The notes under the pieces are model-generated. The model was not told the origin of the DNA, ran no database searches, and was given only the letters and a program-made list of their open reading frames with translations. Positions 46,193-55,751 of a stretch of 64,000 nt of DNA are shown here, piece by piece. Position numbers and translations under genes: made by a program. Position 1 is the stretch's first letter, and each line of letters begins with the position of its first letter. The DNA is from VAZQ01 sp963817015 (GTDB lineage Bacteria; Pseudomonadota; Alphaproteobacteria; Rhizobiales; Xanthobacteraceae): assembly GCA_963817015.1 (NCBI GenBank), contig CAWFMV010000014.1:204853-268852 (forward strand). Reading direction: 5' to 3'.

Positions 46193-48068
46193 CTACGGTC
46201 GAGGAATTCAGCACGTGGCGTCTGGCGCTGATCGGGACACCGAACAGCGGCAAGACCGCGCTGTTCAACGCCCTGACCGGCAGCCACCAGAAAGTGGCCA
46301 ACTACCCTGGTGTGACTGTCGAGCGCAAGGCCGGGGCGTTGCAGACGCCCGCCGGCCGCAGCGTCAACCTGATCGACTTGCCCGGAACATACTCGCTGCG
46401 CGGCCGCAGCCCGGACGAGGAGATCACGCGCGATTTCGTGCTTGGCCGATTGGCCACCGAGCCGAAGCCCGATCTGTTGTTGTGCGTGGCTGATGCCACC
46501 AATCTGCGGCTGGCGCTTCGCCTGGTCATCGAGCTCAAGCGCGTCGGCCGGCCGATGATGCTCGTCCTCAATATGTTCGACATTGCGACCCGGCGGGGCG
46601 TCAAGATTGATCTCAAGCAGCTCTCGGCGGAGCTGGGAGTCCCTGTGGTCACGTCCGTCGCGGTTCGCCGTGGCGGCACGGAAGAGCTGCTGCGCCAGAT
46701 GGACGAGATGGCTACCGCAAAACGGCCGCGCCGGATGAAAGCTCATGGCAGCCCCCGTCGGCAAGCGAGCTGCGCGCGGCCCAGCGCGAAGCGGACCGGA
46801 TCCTCCGCGCCGCAGTCGCCCAGCCGGCGCCTGACACACTGACCGGGAAGCTCGACGCTGTCCTCCTCCATCCCGTCGCTGGGCTGGTCATTCTGCTGGC
46901 GGTCCTGTTCGTGATGTTCCAGGCGGTGTTCGCCTGGGCGAAGCCGGTCATGGATCTGATCGCGGCGGGCTTCGATGCGCTCGGCGGGCTGGTGCACGAC
47001 ACCCTTCCGGCAGGTCTGCTGCAGAGCTTCATCCAGAATGGTGTGATTTCCGGTGTCGGCAGCGTCCTCGTGTTCCTGCCGCAGATCCTGATCCTGTTTT
47101 TGTTCATCCTGCTGTTGGAAGACCTCGGATACATGGCGCGCGCCGCGTTCCTGATGGACCGCATCATGGGCAGCGCCGGGCTGCACGGCCGCGCCTTCAT
47201 CCCGCTGTTGTCGAGCTTTGCCTGTGCCATTCCGGGCATCATGGCGACGCGGGTGATCGGCGATCGTCGCGACCGGCTGACGACCATCATGGTCGCGCCG
47301 CTGATGACCTGCTCGGCGCGCATTCCGGTCTACACGCTGATCATTTCGGCCTTCATACCCGACCAGCCGGTCTGGGGCTGGATCGGCCTGCAAGGCCTGG
47401 TGATGTTCGGGCTCTATGCGATCGGCATCTTCAGTGCGCTCGCCGTCGCGTTCGTTTCCAATCACTTCGTGTGGCGTGAGCATCCGACCCCACCGTTCAT
47501 GCTCGAGCTGCCGGACTACAAGCTACCGCGCCCGCGCAGCGTTGCAATCGGTCTGTTCATGCGCGCCAAGATCTTCCTGGTGCGCGCGGGGACCACGATC
47601 TTCTCGATGATGGTCCTGATCTGGTTCCTGGCGTCGTTTCCGCGTCCCCCCGAGGGCGCGACCGAACCGGACATCAACTACAGCCTGGCGGCCATGATCG
47701 GCCACGCCCTCGAGCCGATATTGGCACCGGTCGGCTTCAACTGGCAGATCAACGTCGCCTTGATCCCGGGCATGGCGGCGCGCGAGGTCGCGGTCGCCGC
47801 GCTCGGCACGGTCTACGCCATCGAAGGCGGCAAGGAAGCGGCCGACCAGATCGGGCAGGCGCTGGCCAACAAGTGGAGTCTTGCGACCGCATTGGCGGTG
47901 CTGGCCTGGTACATCTTCGCGCCGCAGTGCGCCTCCACGCTGGCCGTCATCAAGCGTGAAACCGGCGGCTGGCGATGGATGTGGGTGACCTTCGCCTACA
48001 TGCTGGTGCTGGCCTATATCGCGGCCTTTGCCACCTACCATGTTGCGGTCGCGTTGGGCGCCGGATAA
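46189..48068 (+). CDS. feoB: Ferrous iron transporter FeoB, one frameshift as sequenced
   Basis: G-protein-coupled Fe(II) permease, about 626 residues. GTPase: LALIGTPNSGKTALFNALTG (G1), VTVERKAG (G2), LIDLPGTYSLRG (G3), LNMFD (G4). Near 46730 a lost base, probably in the AAAA run, breaks the chain. The next frame resumes APDESSWQPPSASELRAAQREADRIL and then the membrane domain from LLHPVAGLVILLAVLFVMF. Gate motifs: LLSSFACAIPGIMATRVI and LMTCSARIPVYTLII, with the conserved Cys residues. This FeoB is compact (typical 600-770). feoAB lie together, with no feoC seen. Confidence 0.9.
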
Positions 48069-48211
48069 CCCGCAATCGAAGTTCGTCCGTAGTTCTCAGC
48101 CTTAGCCGTGGACCTGCCATGCAGGCCTGGTTTTGCGCTGCGCACAAAACCCATTTCCGGCGGGCGGCGACCAGATTAAGGTGGTTCCAAAGCGCCAAGG
48201 AGAGCCCGGAA

Positions 48212-48574
48212 ATGCCCGAGTGTTTCGTCGCCAAAGCCGCCGACCTCAAGGACGGAGACCGCCGGATTGTCGTCTCCGGCAAGCACGAGGTGGGGGTGTT
48301 TTTCAAGGACGGGTCCTACTACGCCTACAGCAACTATTGCCTGCACGCCGGCGGCCCCGCCTGCGAGGGCATCCTGGTCAACAAGGTGGTGGACCTGATC
48401 GCTGCCGACCGGACCTATGAGGGCCAGACGTTCTCGGACGAATTGCACTTCGTGTGCCCGTGGCACGGCTACGAGTACGACATCAAGACCGGCGAGTGCG
48501 CCGGCGACCGCAAGCTGAAGCTGCGCAAGTACGAGGTGGTGCGGCGCGGTGACGACATCTTCGTCGTGGTCTAG
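48212..48574 (+). CDS. Rieske [2Fe-2S] ferredoxin-type protein
   Basis: 120 residues from ATG 48212, with AAGGAG upstream. Cluster ligands are visible: NYCLHAGGPACEG (Cys-x-His) and FVCPWHGYEYD (Cys-x2-His), both in one standard Rieske domain. Likely an electron carrier for an oxygenase, or a partner of the amidohydrolase that starts 56 bp downstream on the same strand. Confidence 0.9.
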   Translation: MPECFVAKAADLKDGDRRIVVSGKHEVGVFFKDGSYYAYSNYCLHAGGPACEGILVNKVVDLIAADRTYEGQTFSDELHFVCPWHGYEYDIKTGECAGDRKLKLRKYEVVRRGDDIFVVV

Positions 48575-48630
48575 CGCGTGTTTCGGAAAAAGACGTCGCG
48601 CAAACGAACAGGAACAATGAGGACACGCCC

Positions 48631-49840
48631 ATGGATATGGCCCGCGAAGAAGTCCGCAATCTGAACCACAACGAGTTCACCGAGACGAAGTCGCTCGAGC
48701 ACGCGAGCCAGCAGGCGCGGCAGCGAAACTATCAGGACTTCTTGATTGTGGACGTCGACTCGCACCATTACGAGAACGAGCACTACAAGGAAGTCTACAG
48801 TTACATCGAGAGCCCGGTGATCAAGATGGAGGCGGTGGAGTCGATCGCCCGCGGCGGGCGCTCGGCCTTCCTCAACAGCCAGGTCGGCTATCAGGGCCTC
48901 TCGGGCCGCATCACGCGGCACAATCTGCGCAAGCAGTACAAGCCGTCCGGGGACAAGCATCGCGACATCGAGATGACCAAGGAATGGATGGACGCGATGG
49001 GCGTGGATTACGCCTGCCTGTTCCCGACCCCGATGTTGTTCCTCGGCCTGCATCCGCAGGTCGAGGTCGAGACTGCGCTCTGCCGCGCCTATAACCGCTG
49101 GCTGTGCGAGCGGATTCTCGCGCATGAGCCGCGCATCGTCTCGATGCTCTATCTGCCGTTCAACGATCCGGAGGCGGCCTACCGCACCGTGAAGGACTTC
49201 GGCGACAAGAAGGGCGTCGTCGGCTTCATGGTGACGTCGCCGCGCTACAAGCCGGTGCACGACAACGCCTACATCAAGACCTATGCGCTGCTTGGAAGAG
49301 ATGGGCAAGCCGATCTCCTTCCACGCGGCGTATAGCTGGGATGATCGCGCCCTGCAGATGACCAACCGGTTCATCTCGGTGCATTCGCTCGGTTTCATGT
49401 GGTTCAACATGATCCACATGACCAACTGGGTCATCAACGGCCTGCCCGAGCGCTTCCCCAAGCTCAAGGTGATGTGGATCGAGAGCGGGCTCACCTGGGC
49501 GTATTGCTTGATGCAGCGGCTCGACCACTCCTACATGATGCGGACCTCGGACTGTCCGTCCTGCAAGCGCAAGCCGAGCGAATACATGCGCGAGATGTTT
49601 TACTCGTCGCAGCCGATGGAAATTCCGGACGACCTCTCGATCCTGGAAGCGACCTTCAAGATGATCAACGCCGAGACTCAGCTGGTCTGGTCGTCCGACT
49701 ATCCGCACTGGGACTTCGATCTGCCGTCGAGCATCTATGACCTGCCGTTCCTGAAGGAGCAGGCCAAGCGCAACATCCTGGGCGGCAACGCCGCCAAGCT
49801 GTTCGGCCTCGACACCAAGGTGGTGAAGAAGATTCCGTAA
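48631..49840 (+). CDS. Amidohydrolase-2 family metal-dependent hydrolase/decarboxylase, one frameshift
   Basis: TIM-barrel family that includes gamma-resorcylate and related aromatic decarboxylases. IVDVDSHHYENEHYKEV holds the first metal His pair. FPTPMLFLGLHPQVEVE and RAYNRWLCERILAHEPRIVSMLYLP follow. An extra T near 49293 shifts to EEMGKPISFHAAYSWDDRALQ (metal His), then FPKLKVMWIESGLTW and LVWSSDYPHWDFD (catalytic Asp). About 403 residues, full length. The link to a Rieske protein suggests breakdown of an aromatic or heterocyclic acid. Confidence 0.87.
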
Positions 49841-49862
49841 CATCAGCGTGAGCGGGGGCCGA

Positions 49863-50636
49863 ATGAAGGCTTTGGCGGTCGTCATAGGCGTCGTCTTAGC
49901 AGCAGCCGTTGCCGCGCTTGCGGCCACGCAGATCTTTCCGGATCGCTTCGGTGACTATCTGCCCGAGATTCTGCAGCCCTCGGTCGAGGGCGGGCCGCAA
50001 CTTGTGCTTGGCGTCGAACCTGACGGCGTCGATATGGGTCAGGCGGTCACGCAATCGATCGGCGTCATCGAGCGCCGGCTCAAGGACCTGGGCGTGCGCT
50101 TCAAGGCACAGCCGCAAGACAACGATCGGATCCTGCTGCGCCTGGCAAAATCAGTGGACCCCAGACGCGTCATCGAGGTCACGACCCGCCGCGGCAAGCT
50201 GCAGTTCCGCCTGATCGAGACGAACCTGACGCCCGAGCAGACCGTGCGCGGGGAGCCGCCGGCCCATGCCGAGGTGCTCTACGGCCGCGGCGACCGGCAG
50301 CCCTATATGGTCTACAAGCGCTCGGTGCTGACCGGCCGCGATCTTGTCGATGCGCAGGCCGCCTTCGATGCCCGCACCAGCGAGCCGGTGATCACCTTCC
50401 GTTTCAACGCCGAGGGTGCCCGCCGCTTTGCGCAGGTCACGCAGGAAAACGTTGGAAAACCCTTTGCGATCGTTTTCGACAACGAAGTCTTGTCGGCTCC
50501 GATCATCCGCGAGCCGATCCTGGGCGGATCCGGACAGATCTCGGGCCGCTTCACGGTTCAGGACGCGAACGACATGGCGATCCTGCTGCGCGCAGGGGAA
50601 TTGCCCGGAAAGCTCACCCTGATCGAGCAACGATGA
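49863..50636 (+). CDS. Stand-alone SecD P1 (periplasmic head) domain protein
   Basis: 257 residues from ATG 49863 (GGGGG 4 nt upstream). One N-terminal hydrophobic helix (KALAVVIGVVLAAAVAALAATQIF), then GGPQLVLGVEPDGVDMGQAVTQSIGVIERRLKDLGVRF, ILLRLAKSVDPRRVIEVTTRRGKLQFRLIE and FNAEGARRFAQVTQENVGKPFAIVFDNEVLSAPIIREPI, as in SecD P1. It ends KLTLIEQR where SecD would enter its six-helix domain, so the translocon part is absent. It overlaps the next gene by ATGA. Role unknown. Confidence 0.83.
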   Translation: MKALAVVIGVVLAAAVAALAATQIFPDRFGDYLPEILQPSVEGGPQLVLGVEPDGVDMGQAVTQSIGVIERRLKDLGVRFKAQPQDNDRILLRLAKSVDPRRVIEVTTRRGKLQFRLIETNLTPEQTVRGEPPAHAEVLYGRGDRQPYMVYKRSVLTGRDLVDAQAAFDARTSEPVITFRFNAEGARRFAQVTQENVGKPFAIVFDNEVLSAPIIREPILGGSGQISGRFTVQDANDMAILLRAGELPGKLTLIEQR

Positions 50637-51454
50637 CCAAACTCACGGTCGGCTCGATTGAAGTCACCGCACTCAGTGACGGCCCGTTCCCGGCCACGCT
50701 CGATTCCTTCATCGACTTTCCGCGCGCCGAGGCCGAGCGGCTTGTCGGCGGCACGCAGCCGCTGTTTCTGCCGGTGAACTGCTATCTGCTCAAGCTCGGG
50801 ACCAAGTGGGCGCTGGTCGACACCGGCTGCGGCCAGACCATGGGGCCCGATCTTGGGCAAGTGCCCAACAATTTGCGCGCGCTTGGCATCGCACCTGAAA
50901 CCATCGACTATGTGCTGTTGACGCATATCCATCCGGACCATGCGCTTGGCCTCACCGATGCCTCCGGCCGTGCCGTGTTCCCGAATGCCGAGCTGATCGT
51001 GCACGAGCAGGAAGCAGTGTTTTGGCTCAATCGCGATGCCGCAAGCGGCGCGAGCGAGCGCATCCGCCGCAACATCGGCAAGGGCCAAGCCGCCTGCGCG
51101 CCTTACGGCGAGCGCCTGCGCGTGGTGCGCGATGGCGAGGCGCTGCCGGGCGTTTCGGCGACCTCGCTCGCCGGACACACGCCCGGCCACACCGGCTGGC
51201 TCGTTCACTCCGGCAACGACGGCCTGCTGATCTGGGGCGACGTCGTGCATCTCGCGGCCGTGCAGGTGCCGCATCCGGAGGCCGCGCTCGTCTTCGACGT
51301 TGATCCTGACGCCGCGCGCGCGACGCGCGTGCGTACCTTCGATCGCGTTGCGGCCGATCGCTTGCGCGTCGCGGGTGCGCATCTCGACTATCCGGGCTTC
51401 GGCCATATCGTGCGACAAGGCGCGAGCTACCGTTTCGAGCCCGAAAGGCCTTAG
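50633..51454 (+). CDS. MBL-fold metallo-hydrolase
   Basis: 273 residues, intact. Zinc motif LTHIHPDHALG (HxHxDH), SLAGHTPGHTGWLV (third His), IWGDVVHLA (bridging Asp) and RVAGAHLDYPGFGHI. Cytoplasmic. ATGA overlap with the SecD-P1-like gene indicates coupled expression. Could act as a lactonase or thioesterase; not resolved. Confidence 0.92.
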   Translation: MTKLTVGSIEVTALSDGPFPATLDSFIDFPRAEAERLVGGTQPLFLPVNCYLLKLGTKWALVDTGCGQTMGPDLGQVPNNLRALGIAPETIDYVLLTHIHPDHALGLTDASGRAVFPNAELIVHEQEAVFWLNRDAASGASERIRRNIGKGQAACAPYGERLRVVRDGEALPGVSATSLAGHTPGHTGWLVHSGNDGLLIWGDVVHLAAVQVPHPEAALVFDVDPDAARATRVRTFDRVAADRLRVAGAHLDYPGFGHIVRQGASYRFEPERP

Positions 51455-51496
51455 ACTGAGAAGACTGAGATAACAATCATCAGGGAGGAGAAGAAA

Positions 51497-52683
51497 ATGA
51501 GTACATCACGCAATCTGCGTTTGCACGCGCCGCGGCCGCGCTCCTGGCGAGCACGCTCGCAGTGGTGCCCGCACAGGCACAGCGGCAGGGGCCGCTGGTG
51601 CTCGCCAAGTCGAGCTATTTCTTCGTCGGCGGCAAGCTTGATCCGGCGGTGGAAGGCACCGCGCCGGTCGGCCATATCTATGTCGAGTACATGATCCCGC
51701 AGCGGCTGCGTCATCGCACCCCGATCGTCATGGTGCACGGCGGCAGCCAGAGCGGCACCAACTTCACCGGCACGCCGGACGGCCGCGAGGGCTGGGCGCA
51801 GTATTTCGTGCGCCGCGGCTACGCGGTCTACGTCGTCGACGGCGTCGGACGCGGCCGCTCCGCGAACTGGTCGGATGTGCACGGCCCGGTGAGCAAAGCC
51901 AACATGGAGCGGCTCACCCAGCGCTTCGTCGCGCCCGAGCGCTACAAGCAGTGGCCGCAGGCCCATCTGCACACGCAGTGGCCGGGCGAGGGCAAGCCCG
52001 GCGATTTTGCGTTCGAGCAGTTCTACTACTCACAGATGCCCTCGATCGTGAACTACACCAAGCAGCAGGAGGTCAACCCGCCCGCGATCATCGCGCTGCT
52101 TGAGAAGATCGGCCCCTCGATCCTGGTCACGCATTCGCAATCCGGCGCCTTCGCGTGGCCGGTCGTCGACCGGCGGCCTGATCTGGTGCGCGCCAATATC
52201 GCGGTCGAGCCGAATGGCCCGCCGGTGCGCGAGCTCGAGTTCAAGGGCGCGCCCGAGTGGTTCACCGACAGCCCGCGCGACAAGGCCTATGGGATCGGCG
52301 AAGAGGCGATCACCTACGATCCGCCGGTCAGCGCGACCTCCAAGCTCGAGTTCGTGCGGCAGGAGAAGGCCGACAAGCCGGACTATGCGCGCTGCTGGCT
52401 GCAGAAGGAGCCGGCCCGCAAGCTCCCGAACGTCGCCAAGGTGCCGACGCTGGTCCTCACCAGCGAGGCCTCCTACCACGCGCCCTATGACCACTGCACG
52501 GTCGCCTATCTCAATCAGGCCGGCGTCAAGACGACCTTCATCCGCCTCGACGAGGTCGGAGTTAAGGGCAACGGCCACATGATGATGCTGGAAAAGAACA
52601 ACATGGCGATCGCCGGCGTGATGGCCAATTGGCTCGACCGCGTCGGCGACGGCACCCGGCCGCAGCGCGTGGCGGGGCGGTAG
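51497..52683 (+). CDS. Secreted alpha/beta hydrolase (esterase), one frameshift in the signal peptide
   Basis: ATG 51497 follows GGGAGGAGAAGAAA. A base appears to be missing near 51520. The joined frame gives a signal ending ALLASTLAVVPAQAQ, then GPLVLAKSSYFFVGGKLDPAV. Core: RTPIVMVHGGSQSGTNFTGTPDGREGWAQYFVRRGYAVYVVDGVGRGRSAN, ILVTHSQSGAFAWPVVDRRPDLV (nucleophile Ser in SQSG), VKGNGHMMMLEKNN (His). About 395 residues. Family of polyester or aromatic ester hydrolases of uncertain substrate. Confidence 0.85.
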
Positions 52684-52740
52684 GTCGCGCACATACTCAG
52701 GACGATCGATTTGGCTTGGTGCGAGCCGCAGGCTCGATAC

Positions 52741-53233
52741 CCTCTCCCTGCGAAGCGGGGAGAGGGTGGCCCTCGCGAAGCGGGGGCCGGGTGAGGGGCG
52801 TCGCCCCAATCTCAGTCGGTTGTTGAATTCAGCGATGCCAAGATCGTTTGCAGAACGCCATCGATATTGCCCAGCACATCCGAATTCCAAAACCGCAGCA
52901 CGCGGTAGCCTTCAGAAGCAAGATAGGCATCGCGCACCTTGTCGCTTTCGCTTTCGGCGTGCTGCCCGCCATCCACCTCGACGATGAGATTGCGGTCCCG
53001 ACAGAGGAAATCGACCACGTAGGGCCCAATCGACTTCTGACGCACGAATTTGAAACCGGCCAGTCGCCGATCGCGCACGGCGAACCACAGCTTTGTTTCA
53101 GCGTCTGTAGCGTTCTGCCGCAGATGGCGAGTTTTGCTCGTAGTCTTTCGATCTGGCCCCCGCATCAATCGCCCCTCACCCGGCTCGCATCTTCGATGCT
53201 CGCCACCCTCTCCCCGCAAGAGCGGGGCGAGGG
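52741..53233 (-). mobile_element. Inverted-repeat-bounded DUF559 unit 2
   Basis: Arms at 52741-52800 and 53170-53233 are inverted copies (CGCCCCTCACCCGGC, then CGCCACCCTCTCCCCGC and a terminal CGGGG/GAGGG hairpin). They enclose one DUF559 gene; total length is 493 bp. TAC precedes the left arm and follows the right arm, a possible 3-bp duplication. Organisation matches unit 1 at 1989-2474, down to the 4-nt gap between arm and start codon. Confidence 0.55.
52812..53165 (-). CDS. DUF559 (Vsr-like endonuclease fold) protein
   Basis: 117 residues from ATG 53165 (MRGPDRKTTSKTRHLRQNATDAETKLWFAVRDRRL), 4 nt inside the right inverted arm, whose GAGGGGCG acts as Shine-Dalgarno. Conserved: FKFVRQKSIGPYVVDFLCRDRNLIVEVDGGQHAESESDKVRDAYLASEGYRVLRFWNSDVLGNIDGVL, with the E-x-D (VEVDG) candidate active site. 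It stops 11 nt before the left arm. Nuclease activity in the family is predicted, not shown. Confidence 0.85.
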   Translation of the reverse strand: MRGPDRKTTSKTRHLRQNATDAETKLWFAVRDRRLAGFKFVRQKSIGPYVVDFLCRDRNLIVEVDGGQHAESESDKVRDAYLASEGYRVLRFWNSDVLGNIDGVLQTILASLNSTTD

Positions 53234-53374
53234 TACGGAGTTCGCGGCTTGCGCGGAAGTCAATCGACCGCCAAACGGCGCGGCCAATTCACGTCCGCAA
53301 TGAGCATAAGGGCCGTCAGTCAGATGGGTGATGGTGGGGATGGCCGGTCAAACCCAGCCAGTTATCGGCTGGTC

Positions 53375-53473
53375 CTAGCCCAGCATGATGAGCTGGGCGA
53401 CCATGCCGGTCAGTCCGAGCCCGAAAACCACGAAAACGAATTTTGCCAAAACGGCGGCGTCATTGTTGGTCAT
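53375..53473 (-). CDS. 32-residue single-helix membrane peptide
   Basis: ATG 53473 with GGGAG 6 nt upstream (gggagattttcatg). MTNNDAAVLAKFVFVVFGLGLTGMVAQLIMLG then TAG at 53375-53377. Most of the peptide (residues 8-31) is one hydrophobic helix. Lies alone between DUF559 unit 2 and a divergent GMC oxidoreductase. I do not recognise it; a well-placed ribosome site and clean helix support a real small protein. Confidence 0.55.
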   Translation of the reverse strand: MTNNDAAVLAKFVFVVFGLGLTGMVAQLIMLG

Positions 53474-53644
53474 GAAAATCTCCCGGCGTATGGGCGTTAG
53501 TCGTCGTAGCCTCGCCGCCGGTTCACGTGACCGACATGAATTTTTGCTTCTGCCTTGGCCAGCCGGGGACACGCCCGCTTGCACACCAGCACCGGATAGA
53601 GGCACGGTGCAGCGCATCGAAGGCGTGCAATCGAGAGGGGAAAC

Positions 53645-55273
53645 GTGACCAGCGGCTACGACTACATCATCGTGGGGGCCGGCTCGGCCGGTTGTGTGCT
53701 CGCCAATCGGTTGAGCGAGGACGGCGCCGCAAGCGTCCTGCTGCTCGAGGCTGGGCCGCCCGATCGCCATCCTTACATTTCGATTCCGCTCGGCATGGGC
53801 CGCATGCACGACCGCGCCATGTTCGACTGGGGCTACGAGACCGAGGCCGAGCCCAATCTCAACGGCCGCACGATCGAGGCGATGCGCGGCAAGGTGCTGG
53901 GCGGCTCGTCCTCGATCAACGTCATGGCCTATACGCGCGGCAATCGCGGCGACTACGACCGCTGGGCGCAGAAGGGCGCTCGGGGCTGGTCCTATGCCGA
54001 CGTGCTGCCCTATTTCCGGCGCGCCGAGACCTGGGAGGGCGGCGCCGATCCGTGGCGCGGCGGCGACGGCCCGCTCGGCACCCAATATGCGAAGACGCCC
54101 GACACACTGTTCGAGGCCTGGCTCCAGGCCGGCAAGGCCGTCGGCATTCCGGCGACGCCGGACTACAACGGTGAGACGCAGGAAGGCTTCGGCCGCGGGC
54201 AATACACCATCCGCGACGGGCGGCGCTCGTCATCGGCGCGCGCCTATCTGCGGCCGGCGCGCAGGCGCGGCAATCTCACAGTCGAGACCGGTGCGCAAGC
54301 GACGCGCGTGCTCATGCGCGGCACGACCGCGACCGGCGTCGAATACGTCACCGATGCGGGCGATCGCAAGCAGGCGGAAGCAAGCCGCGAGGTGATCGTG
54401 TCGACTGGCGCGTTCAATGCGCCGCAGTTGCTGATGCTCTCTGGAATAGGGCCCGCCGCGCATCTGCGAGAGACGGGCATCGCCTGCGTCGCCGACCTGC
54501 CGGTCGGCCGCAACCTGCAGGACCATCTCGGCGCCTACATGACCTACGAGCGCCGCTCGCCCGGCAACTTCCATGGCGAGATGCGCTTCGACCGCATGGC
54601 GGTGAGCATGATCCGCGCCTACCTGTTCGGCACCGGCCCGGCCACGGTGGTGCCGGGCGGGCTGCACGCTTTCGTCAAGTCGCGGCCCGAGCTCGCAGTG
54701 CCCGATATCGAGTTCATGTTTCGCGGCACCTCGCATCACCCGCATCTGTGGTTTCCGCTGATCTATCCGGCGTTCCGTGACGGCTTCGGCATTCGTCCGA
54801 CGCTCCTGCATCCCGACAGCCGCGGCGAGGTGCTGTTGCGCTCGGCCGATCCGCGCGCTGCGCCGCGCATTCGCTACAATTTCTTCACCGCGCCGAACGA
54901 TCTGCCGACGCTGGTCGATGGCTTCAAGCTCGCGCGCAAGATGGTCAGCCAGCCTGCGCTCGATCCCTATCGTGGCGTCGAGCTCAATCCCGGCGACAAG
55001 GTACAGAGCGATGCCGAGATCGAGACTTGGCTGCGCAACACCGTGATCACCGCGCATCATCCTTGCGGCACCTGTCCGATGGGCTCGACGCCCGATTCGG
55101 TGCTCGATCCGCAGATGCGCGTGCGCGGCGTGGAGCGGCTGCGCGTCGTCGATGCGTCCGCGATGCCGGATCTGGTGTCGGCACACATCAACGCCTGCGT
55201 GCTGATGATGGCCGAGAAGGCCGCCGATCTGATTCGCGGTCGCGCGCCGCCTGCCCCGGCGCTCAATGCCTGA
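53645..55273 (+). CDS. GMC-family FAD oxidoreductase (choline dehydrogenase-like)
   Basis: 542 residues, intact, GTG start after GAGAGGGGAAAC. FAD site YDYIIVGAGSAGCVLANRLSED and LLLEAGPPD. GMC signature 1 near GKVLGGSSSINVMAYTRG, signature 2 near STGAFNAPQLLMLSGIGPA. C-terminal HHPCGTCPMGS with the catalytic His, and RVVDASAMPDLVSAHINACVLMMAEKAAD. Oxidises an alcohol; substrate unknown. Confidence 0.94.
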   Translation: MTSGYDYIIVGAGSAGCVLANRLSEDGAASVLLLEAGPPDRHPYISIPLGMGRMHDRAMFDWGYETEAEPNLNGRTIEAMRGKVLGGSSSINVMAYTRGNRGDYDRWAQKGARGWSYADVLPYFRRAETWEGGADPWRGGDGPLGTQYAKTPDTLFEAWLQAGKAVGIPATPDYNGETQEGFGRGQYTIRDGRRSSSARAYLRPARRRGNLTVETGAQATRVLMRGTTATGVEYVTDAGDRKQAEASREVIVSTGAFNAPQLLMLSGIGPAAHLRETGIACVADLPVGRNLQDHLGAYMTYERRSPGNFHGEMRFDRMAVSMIRAYLFGTGPATVVPGGLHAFVKSRPELAVPDIEFMFRGTSHHPHLWFPLIYPAFRDGFGIRPTLLHPDSRGEVLLRSADPRAAPRIRYNFFTAPNDLPTLVDGFKLARKMVSQPALDPYRGVELNPGDKVQSDAEIETWLRNTVITAHHPCGTCPMGSTPDSVLDPQMRVRGVERLRVVDASAMPDLVSAHINACVLMMAEKAADLIRGRAPPAPALNA

Positions 55274-55350
55274 CTGTGATCGCTGTCACACTGCAGCATC
55301 ACTTCCATGCGCGTAAAACGGCAGGTTCAATCAACTGCTTGTGCATCGCG

Positions 55351-55370
55351 TCAAAAAATTGTGCGTTGCG
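55351..55370 (+). promoter_or_regulatory. Shared upstream element, copy 1
   Basis: TCAAAAAATTGTGCGTTGCG, 74 bp before the small secreted gene at 55445. Matches copies at 55983 and 56543 (consensus TCAAAAWWTYGTGCRTTG). Factor unknown. Confidence 0.55.
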
Positions 55371-55444
55371 GTATGGAACTTTAGGACTTAACTCCGGCCC
55401 AGGCTGCACAACGCAGTCAAGAAAACCAAAACGGAGTTGAGGCT

Positions 55445-55702
55445 ATGAACACGAAGACAATACTTGCGGCTGCCACCCTTGTTGCTTTGGCGTCGCCGGC
55501 CTTCGCCAAGACCACGCATCATTCGCCGCGAAACGAAGTGCGTCCGGTCGATGCTTATGCGGCCGCCTATCCGAACGCTCGGACGCCGCGGGCGAATCAC
55601 GGGTCGAACGATGTTTATGACGTTCGCGGCCATTACGTCGGGACCGATCCGGACGCGACTGTTCGCAATCAGCTCTCGCGCGATCCGAGCCAGGGTGACT
55701 AA
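55445..55702 (+). CDS. Small secreted protein, NDVYD-DPD paralogue 1
   Basis: 85 residues. Signal MNTKTILAAATLVALASPAFA, mature KTTHHSPRNEV. C-terminal motif NDVYDVRGHYVGTDPDATVRNQL followed by SRDPSQGD. Paralogous to 56070 and 56617. Family unknown to me; common as short exported proteins in Bradyrhizobium-like genomes. A perfect hairpin follows. Confidence 0.8.
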   Translation: MNTKTILAAATLVALASPAFAKTTHHSPRNEVRPVDAYAAAYPNARTPRANHGSNDVYDVRGHYVGTDPDATVRNQLSRDPSQGD

Positions 55703-55720
55703 CCAACCACCACGTCATTC

Positions 55721-55751
55721 GCCGGTCCCGGGCGTTAAGCCCGGGACCGGC
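55721..55751 (+). terminator. Perfect GC hairpin after paralogue 1
   Basis: GCCGGTCCCGGGC-gttaa-GCCCGGGACCGGC, 13-bp stem, 19 bp after the stop codon. No T-run, so either an intrinsic terminator of a weak type or an mRNA-stabilising stem. Confidence 0.6.
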
